Assembly: GCA_002492415.1 (NCBI GenBank)
Contig: DKYK01000031.1
Coordinates: forward strand, 22,568 to 86,567
DNA from: Christensenella sp. UBA7102
Lineage (GTDB): Bacteria > Bacillota > Clostridia > Christensenellales > UBA1750
Direction of reading: 5' to 3'
Length of the DNA stretch: 64,000 bases
Of this stretch, positions 60,135 to 64,000 are shown in pieces (within the stretch, counting starts at the first letter, position 1; each line of letters starts with the position of its first letter). The notes under the pieces are model-generated. The model had not been told where the DNA came from. It made no database searches and saw nothing but the letters and a program-made list of their open reading frames with translations. Position numbers and translations under genes: made by a program.

Positions 60135-61100
60135 ATGAAGAAAAGGTTGTTCTGTGCGCTGCTGGCAGCGCTGCTGCTATTGCTGGCCGGCTGTGCCCGC
60201 GGCACAAAGATCGTTCCCATCGAAACGCTCAGCCCGGTGCAGACGCAGGCGAGTATTTTCACTCCGGCGCCCACGCAGACGGCGCAAGTACAGACGGATG
60301 AACCGCTGGTGGTGGCGCGCATTGAGGAGTCGGGCATGAGCATTGGCACGCGCGTCAATCCGCCGATGGGCTATACGCGCATCTATGCCGCGGAGGGGTC
60401 TTTCTCCGACTTTCTGCGCAAGTACCCGGTGCGGGTGGCCGGCGCGGAGGTGATGCTCCATGATGGCACGGCGCGGCAGGATGCGCAGGCCGCGGCGGTG
60501 CTGGACGTGACGCTGGGCAAAAAGAACCACGAGGGGCCTGCGGGCGCAATCGCGCGCCTGATCGCGGAGTATTTGTACGCACAGGAGAGATATTCCGACC
60601 TTTCCTTTACCATTGGGAAGAGTTTTGACTTTTCATTTGACAGATGGAGACAGGGCAAGGTGCTCAAGAGCAGCGGGAGCCAGCTGGAGTGGACCGACGG
60701 CGGGCAGGACAGCAACGGCGAGGAGAACTTCAAGGCGTACCTGTCTACGCTGTTCGTGTATATCTCCATGTCCACACTGCAAAAGGATCTGGTGAAGATC
60801 GAGGATGTGGACGCGGAAGAGATCCAGGTGGGCGACATCTTTATTGCAAAAAATAGCGAGGGCAGGGAGCACGCCGTCATGGTAGCGGATCTGTGCAACA
60901 ACGACGAGACGGGCGAGCGGCTGATGCTGCTCGTGCAGGGCGGCACTCCCGCCCAGCAGCTGCACATCGTGGACAACCCATCCGATGCTTCCATCGCGCC
61001 GTGGTACCCCTGCGGTTTTGCATCGGAACTGAGCACGCCGGATCTTACGCTGGATATTGAGAAACGCTATCGCTTTGCTGCATTTCAGAAGAAAGAATAG
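60135..61100 (+). CDS. DUF4846 lipoprotein
   Basis: This 321-residue protein has a signal peptide and lipobox LAGC (Cys 20), a Thr/Pro/Gln linker, and a DUF4846 domain: NPPMGYTRIYAAEGSFSDFLRKYPV, then GAIARLIAEYLYAQERY, a likely catalytic-like region with FDRWRQG, and VGDIFIAKNSEGREHAVMVAD. The family is uncharacterised and the fold resembles NlpC-like cysteine-less proteins. AGGAGG precedes ATG 60135. Twelve bases separate it from the kinase gene. Confidence 0.8.
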   Translation: MKKRLFCALLAALLLLLAGCARGTKIVPIETLSPVQTQASIFTPAPTQTAQVQTDEPLVVARIEESGMSIGTRVNPPMGYTRIYAAEGSFSDFLRKYPVRVAGAEVMLHDGTARQDAQAAAVLDVTLGKKNHEGPAGAIARLIAEYLYAQERYSDLSFTIGKSFDFSFDRWRQGKVLKSSGSQLEWTDGGQDSNGEENFKAYLSTLFVYISMSTLQKDLVKIEDVDAEEIQVGDIFIAKNSEGREHAVMVADLCNNDETGERLMLLVQGGTPAQQLHIVDNPSDASIAPWYPCGFASELSTPDLTLDIEKRYRFAAFQKKE

Positions 61101-61112
61101 AGGAATGACGCT

Positions 61113-62039
61113 ATGATCTGTGCAGTATGCTTGAATCCCTGCATTGATAAAACCGTTGAGATCGATCAGTTCACCTATGGCGGCATGAACCGCATCCGCG
61201 CCTCGCGCGAGGACGGATGCGGCAAAGGGGTCAACGTCGCGCTGGTGGCAAGGCAGATGGGCATGGAGTCAGCGTGTATTGGATTTTTGTTTGAGGAAAA
61301 CGGCGCGCTCATCGCGGACCGACTCCGGGATGCCGGCGCACGGGAGGACTGCATCTGGCTGCCGGGGCGTGTGCGCACCAATATGAAGGTGTTCGACCGG
61401 GAGAACAGCCGCATCACCGAGATCAACGAGAGCGGCGCGTTCATCTCCGAGGCGGACCAGGCGCGCATGGTGGAGCGGGTGCGGCAGTGGTCCGCACGGT
61501 GTGATACGATGGTATTTACCGGCTCGCTGCCTCCGGGCTGCCCTGCGGAGTTTTACAAGACGCTGATGGAGGCTGCGCAGGGTCGCTGCCGCTGCGTGCT
61601 GGACGCCGAGGGCGAAAAGCTGACGCGGGGCATGGAGGCCAGGCCCTTCCTCATCAAGCCCAATCAGTACGAGCTGGAGCTGCGCACGGGCAGAGAACTG
61701 AAAACGGTGCGGGACATCAAGCGCGCTGCGTTGGATTGTGTGGCCGAGGGCGTTCAAATCGTCGCGGTATCGCTGGGCGGAGACGGCGCGTTCATCACGG
61801 ACGGGGAGCACAGCTATTTTGCGCCCATAGTGCCGGTTAAGGTGCGCTCTACCGTGGGCGCGGGTGACAGCATGGTCACGGGCTTTCTGCACGGGCTGGC
61901 GCTGGGCGAGGACCTGCGCGGCATCTTCCGCAGAGGCGTTGCGGCGGGCACGGCGGCGGTCACGACCGAGGGTACGCAGTTGCTCACGCGCACGCTTTAC
62001 GAAGAAATGCTTGAAAGAGTGGTTATTGAGGAAGTATAA
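61113..62039 (+). CDS. 1-phosphofructokinase/tagatose-6-phosphate kinase-like protein
   Basis: This 308-residue PfkB-family kinase of the FruK/LacC group has LNPCIDKTVEIDQF, GCGKGVNVALVARQMG, NESG, and STVGAGDSMVTGF with the catalytic Asp. It phosphorylates fructose-1-phosphate or tagatose-6-phosphate in typical members. No PTS or tagatose genes are near, so the substrate remains open. GAGGAATG precedes ATG 61113. Confidence 0.88.
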   Translation: MICAVCLNPCIDKTVEIDQFTYGGMNRIRASREDGCGKGVNVALVARQMGMESACIGFLFEENGALIADRLRDAGAREDCIWLPGRVRTNMKVFDRENSRITEINESGAFISEADQARMVERVRQWSARCDTMVFTGSLPPGCPAEFYKTLMEAAQGRCRCVLDAEGEKLTRGMEARPFLIKPNQYELELRTGRELKTVRDIKRAALDCVAEGVQIVAVSLGGDGAFITDGEHSYFAPIVPVKVRSTVGAGDSMVTGFLHGLALGEDLRGIFRRGVAAGTAAVTTEGTQLLTRTLYEEMLERVVIEEV

Positions 62040-62076
62040 TAGGCGAAACACTATTTTTGTCGGAGGAGTAAAGAAT

Positions 62077-63309
62077 ATGGCGAAGGTTGGCATCATCGGC
62101 CATGGCGTGGTGGGCAGCGGCGTCGCGTCCATTCTACTGGAAAACGCGGACGTGCTGGCAGCCCGAGCGGGCGAGAAGATAGAGCTGGGCGGGGTGTGCG
62201 ACCTGCGCGAGTTTGACGTTAGCTATAAGCATCTATTCACGAAGGATGCACAGGAGATCTACGCCGCGCCGGATATTGACATTGTGGTTGAATGCATGGG
62301 CGGCAAAGGATTGGCGTACAAGTTTGTCAAGGCGGCCCTGGAGAACGGCAAGCATGTCGTGACCTCCAATAAGGAATTGATCGCCACCTGCGGCACAGAG
62401 TTAGAGGCAATCGCGGCAAAAAAAGGCGTGCAGCTGCGCTACGAAGCCTCCTGCGGCGGCGGAATTCCCGTCATCAAGCCTCTTGAAGAGGATCTGGGCG
62501 CCAATCGGCTTACGCGCGTGGCGGGCATACTCAACGGCACCACCAACTATATCCTCACCCGCATGCGCGAGGGTGGCGTGTCCTTTGAGACGGCGCTGGA
62601 GGAAGCGCAGCAGAGAGGATACGCCGAGGCCGATCCCTCTGCAGATGTGCTGGGCTGGGATGCACGGCGGAAAATCTGCATATTGGCGCACGTGGCCTTC
62701 GGCACGCCGCTGGACGATAGCGCAATTTGCAGCGAGGGCATTGATAAACTGACGCAAGAGGACATGCTCTATGCGCGTGAGCTGGGCCGCGCTGTGAAGC
62801 TGCTGGGCATGGCGGAATTGCTGCCCGAGGGGTGGCGCGCGTCCGTCGCGCCCGCGATGTTGCCCGATACCCATCCGTTGGCCTGCGTCAACGATGTGTT
62901 CAACGCGGTGATGGTGCACGGCGATCGCGTGGACGATGTGATGTTCTACGGAAGAGGCGCGGGCACGGCGCCCACGGCGAGCGCGGTGTGCGGCGATGTG
63001 CTGGACATTGTGCGCCATCCGAAAAAAGTAGGGGGACGCGTGGAGTGCAGCGAACTGCCCGCCCTGTCCTCCTTTACCCGTGAGCTGCACCTGTTCCTAC
63101 GCGTGAATGTGGCGCTGACGGAGGAAACGCGCGCCGCCGTAGTGAGCGTATTTCCTCAGGCGCGCTTTGTACAGCTGGACGGCGAGGCTTTTGCAGATGA
63201 ATTCGCACTGGTGACGGAGCAGGGAGCAGAGGATGAGCTACTGCGCCGGGCGGAGAAACTGACAGCCATGCTGCCCTGCGGCGCGCCTATTCGCTATCTG
63301 ACGCTGTAA
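62077..63309 (+). CDS. hom: Homoserine dehydrogenase
   Basis: This 410-residue protein has a Rossmann NAD(P) site GIIGHGVVGSGVAS, SNKELIATCG, the catalytic domain with GILNGTTNYILTRM and PSADVLGWDARRKICILA (substrate lysine region), and a C-terminal ACT-like tail. It makes homoserine for threonine and methionine. GGAGGAG precedes ATG 62077. It lies 37 bases after the kinase gene, probably in the same transcript. Confidence 0.95.
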   Translation: MAKVGIIGHGVVGSGVASILLENADVLAARAGEKIELGGVCDLREFDVSYKHLFTKDAQEIYAAPDIDIVVECMGGKGLAYKFVKAALENGKHVVTSNKELIATCGTELEAIAAKKGVQLRYEASCGGGIPVIKPLEEDLGANRLTRVAGILNGTTNYILTRMREGGVSFETALEEAQQRGYAEADPSADVLGWDARRKICILAHVAFGTPLDDSAICSEGIDKLTQEDMLYARELGRAVKLLGMAELLPEGWRASVAPAMLPDTHPLACVNDVFNAVMVHGDRVDDVMFYGRGAGTAPTASAVCGDVLDIVRHPKKVGGRVECSELPALSSFTRELHLFLRVNVALTEETRAAVVSVFPQARFVQLDGEAFADEFALVTEQGAEDELLRRAEKLTAMLPCGAPIRYLTL

Positions 63310-63384
63310 TAAAACTGGATTTCGGCGCTTGGATCGGAGCAGCGGCAGAGAAAACAAAAATCCAAAAAAAACTCAAAAAAGGTG

Positions 63385-63413
63385 TTGACAAAATCCCGGC
63401 GATGTTGTATGAT
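63385..63413 (+). promoter_or_regulatory. tRNA operon promoter
   Basis: TTGACA (63385-63390), 17 bases and TATGAT (63408-63413), about 40 bases before the first tRNA. The leader GTCGTCGGGAACGACGGC can form a hairpin. Confidence 0.8.
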
Positions 63414-63452
63414 ATACAACGTCGTCGGGAACGACGGCGGGTGACGAGCGAC

Positions 63453-63529
63453 CGGGGTGTAGCGCAGCTTGGTAGCGTACGTGCTTTGGGAGCATGGGGC
63501 CGGGGGTTCAAATCCCTTCACCCCGACCA
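63453..63529 (+). tRNA. tRNA-Pro (anticodon TGG)
   Basis: 77 nucleotides including encoded CCA. Acceptor arms CGGGGTG/CACCCCG, anticodon loop TTTGGGA, D loop AGCTTGGTAG and T arm GGGGGTTCAAATCCC are all present. Confidence 0.95.
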
Positions 63530-63541
63530 GTCTCTAAACTT

Positions 63542-63616
63542 GGCTCCGTGGTCAAGCGGTCAAGACACCACCCTTTCACGGTGGTAACAGGGGTTCGATT
63601 CCCCTCGGAGTCACCA
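63542..63616 (+). tRNA. tRNA-Glu (anticodon TTC)
   Basis: 75 nucleotides with CCA. Acceptor arms GGCTCCG/CGGAGTC, anticodon loop CTTTCAC, T arm GGGGTTCGATTCCCC. Confidence 0.95.
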
Positions 63617-63642
63617 CATATTTCTAAGTGCCTTTAGTGCTT

Positions 63643-63719
63643 GGGCCTTTAGCTCAGTTGGTCAGAGCAGTCGGCTCATAACCGATCGGTCCGGGGTTCA
63701 AGTCCCTGAAGGCCCACCA
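63643..63719 (+). tRNA. tRNA with CAT anticodon (elongator Met or lysidine-type Ile2)
   Basis: 77 nucleotides with CCA. Acceptor arms GGGCCTT/AAGGCCC, anticodon loop CTCATAA, T arm GGGGTTCAAGTCCC. The body (GCTCAGTTGGTCAGAGCA, CTCATAA) resembles Ile2 of Firmicutes as much as elongator Met, so identity is left open. It is not initiator Met: the GGG/CCC anticodon-stem pairs are absent. Confidence 0.85.
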
Positions 63720-63726
63720 TAGGTAT

Positions 63727-63803
63727 GGCGCGGTAGTTCAGTTGGTTAGAACGCCAGCCTGTCACGCTGGAGGTCGAGGGTTCGAGCCCCTTCCGCGTCG
63801 CCA
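63727..63803 (+). tRNA. tRNA-Asp (anticodon GTC)
   Basis: 77 nucleotides with CCA. Acceptor arms GGCGCGG/CCGCGTC, discriminator G, anticodon loop CTGTCAC, T arm AGGGTTCGAGCCCC. It is a substrate of the AspRS encoded at 40325. Confidence 0.95.
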
Positions 63804-63843
63804 TTCTCTACAATGGAGATGGGAACGCAAAAACAAATCTTAT

Positions 63844-63919
63844 GCTGGTGTAGCTCAATTGGCAGAGCATCTGATTTGTAATCAGAAGGTTGCGGGTTCA
63901 AGTCCCATCGCCAGCTCCA
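63844..63919 (+). tRNA. tRNA-Thr (anticodon TGT)
   Basis: 76 nucleotides with CCA. Acceptor arms GCTGGTG/CGCCAGC, anticodon loop TTTGTAA, T arm GCGGGTTCAAGTCCC. Confidence 0.95.
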
Positions 63920-63952
63920 TTTACCTGATTGACAGCTAAATAATTTTGTTAT

Positions 63953-64000
<48 letters not shown>

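Overview
The window looks like chromosome from a GC-rich member of the Clostridia (Firmicutes), probably a gut anaerobe. The evidence is an archaeal-type AspRS with GatCAB under a T-box leader, YesM/YesN-type two-component genes, a radical-SAM maturase of the oxygen-independent type, an FeS aldo/keto reductase, strong AGGAGG ribosome binding sites, sigma-A promoters with 17-base spacers, and Pro/Thr/Glu/Gln-rich linkers in exported proteins. A Christensenellales-like or related lineage is possible, but I cannot fix it. I see no phage, insertion sequence, CRISPR array or rRNA.

1-14 kb: a JAB-like orphan, a HAD phosphatase, a ZIP metal transporter facing an APH-like kinase, then a small carbohydrate locus (two Gfo/Idh/MocA dehydrogenases and a sugar-phosphate isomerase-like TIM barrel around an AraC regulator). 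A MATE exporter, a four-repeat NlpC/P60 wall hydrolase, a GH63-like glycosidase and a second MATE exporter follow.

14-26 kb: an HD protein, a FucO-like lactaldehyde reductase, an anaerobic sulfatase maturase without a sulfatase, a HAD phosphatase, a PMCA-type calcium ATPase, and a two-gene unit in which a radical-SAM-like protein without its FeS cysteines precedes ftsH. A self-contained TetR gene, a lone serine recombinase and a DUF1002 protein close the region.

26-36 kb: an HDIG protein coupled to a WYL regulator, a Cys-rich DUF3795 protein and two PhnB-like VOC proteins. On the other strand lie a lipoprotein, a dipeptide epimerase, TspO, a HAD phosphatase, a 49-residue membrane protein behind an SH3-like surface protein, and an MFS carrier coupled to a small membrane protein. 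An FeS aldo/keto reductase and tag follow.

36-45 kb: a sugar ABC importer (binding protein and two permeases, no ATPase), then a T-box leader with an apparent AAC (Asn) specifier driving a non-discriminating AspRS and gatCAB. Together these would make Asn-tRNA(Asn), and Gln-tRNA(Gln) if a matching GluRS exists elsewhere.

45-64 kb: an ECF sigma/anti-sigma pair, a serine hydrolase fused to a Nudix domain, and a five-gene sugar-sensing unit (ROK regulator, PfkB kinase, YesN, YesM, sugar-binding lipoprotein). Next come an operon of a prolyl-tRNA deacylase, a DUF5703 glycosidase-like protein and an MFS carrier; a formamidase; a DUF4846 lipoprotein with a FruK/LacC-like kinase and homoserine dehydrogenase; and a tRNA operon (Pro, Glu, CAT, Asp, Thr, partial Tyr) running off the right edge.

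The points most worth a second look are the cysteine-less radical-SAM relative fixed in front of ftsH, the serine hydrolase-Nudix fusion, the sugar-sensing unit whose binding protein overlaps its histidine kinase, and the small membrane protein at 32184-32333.
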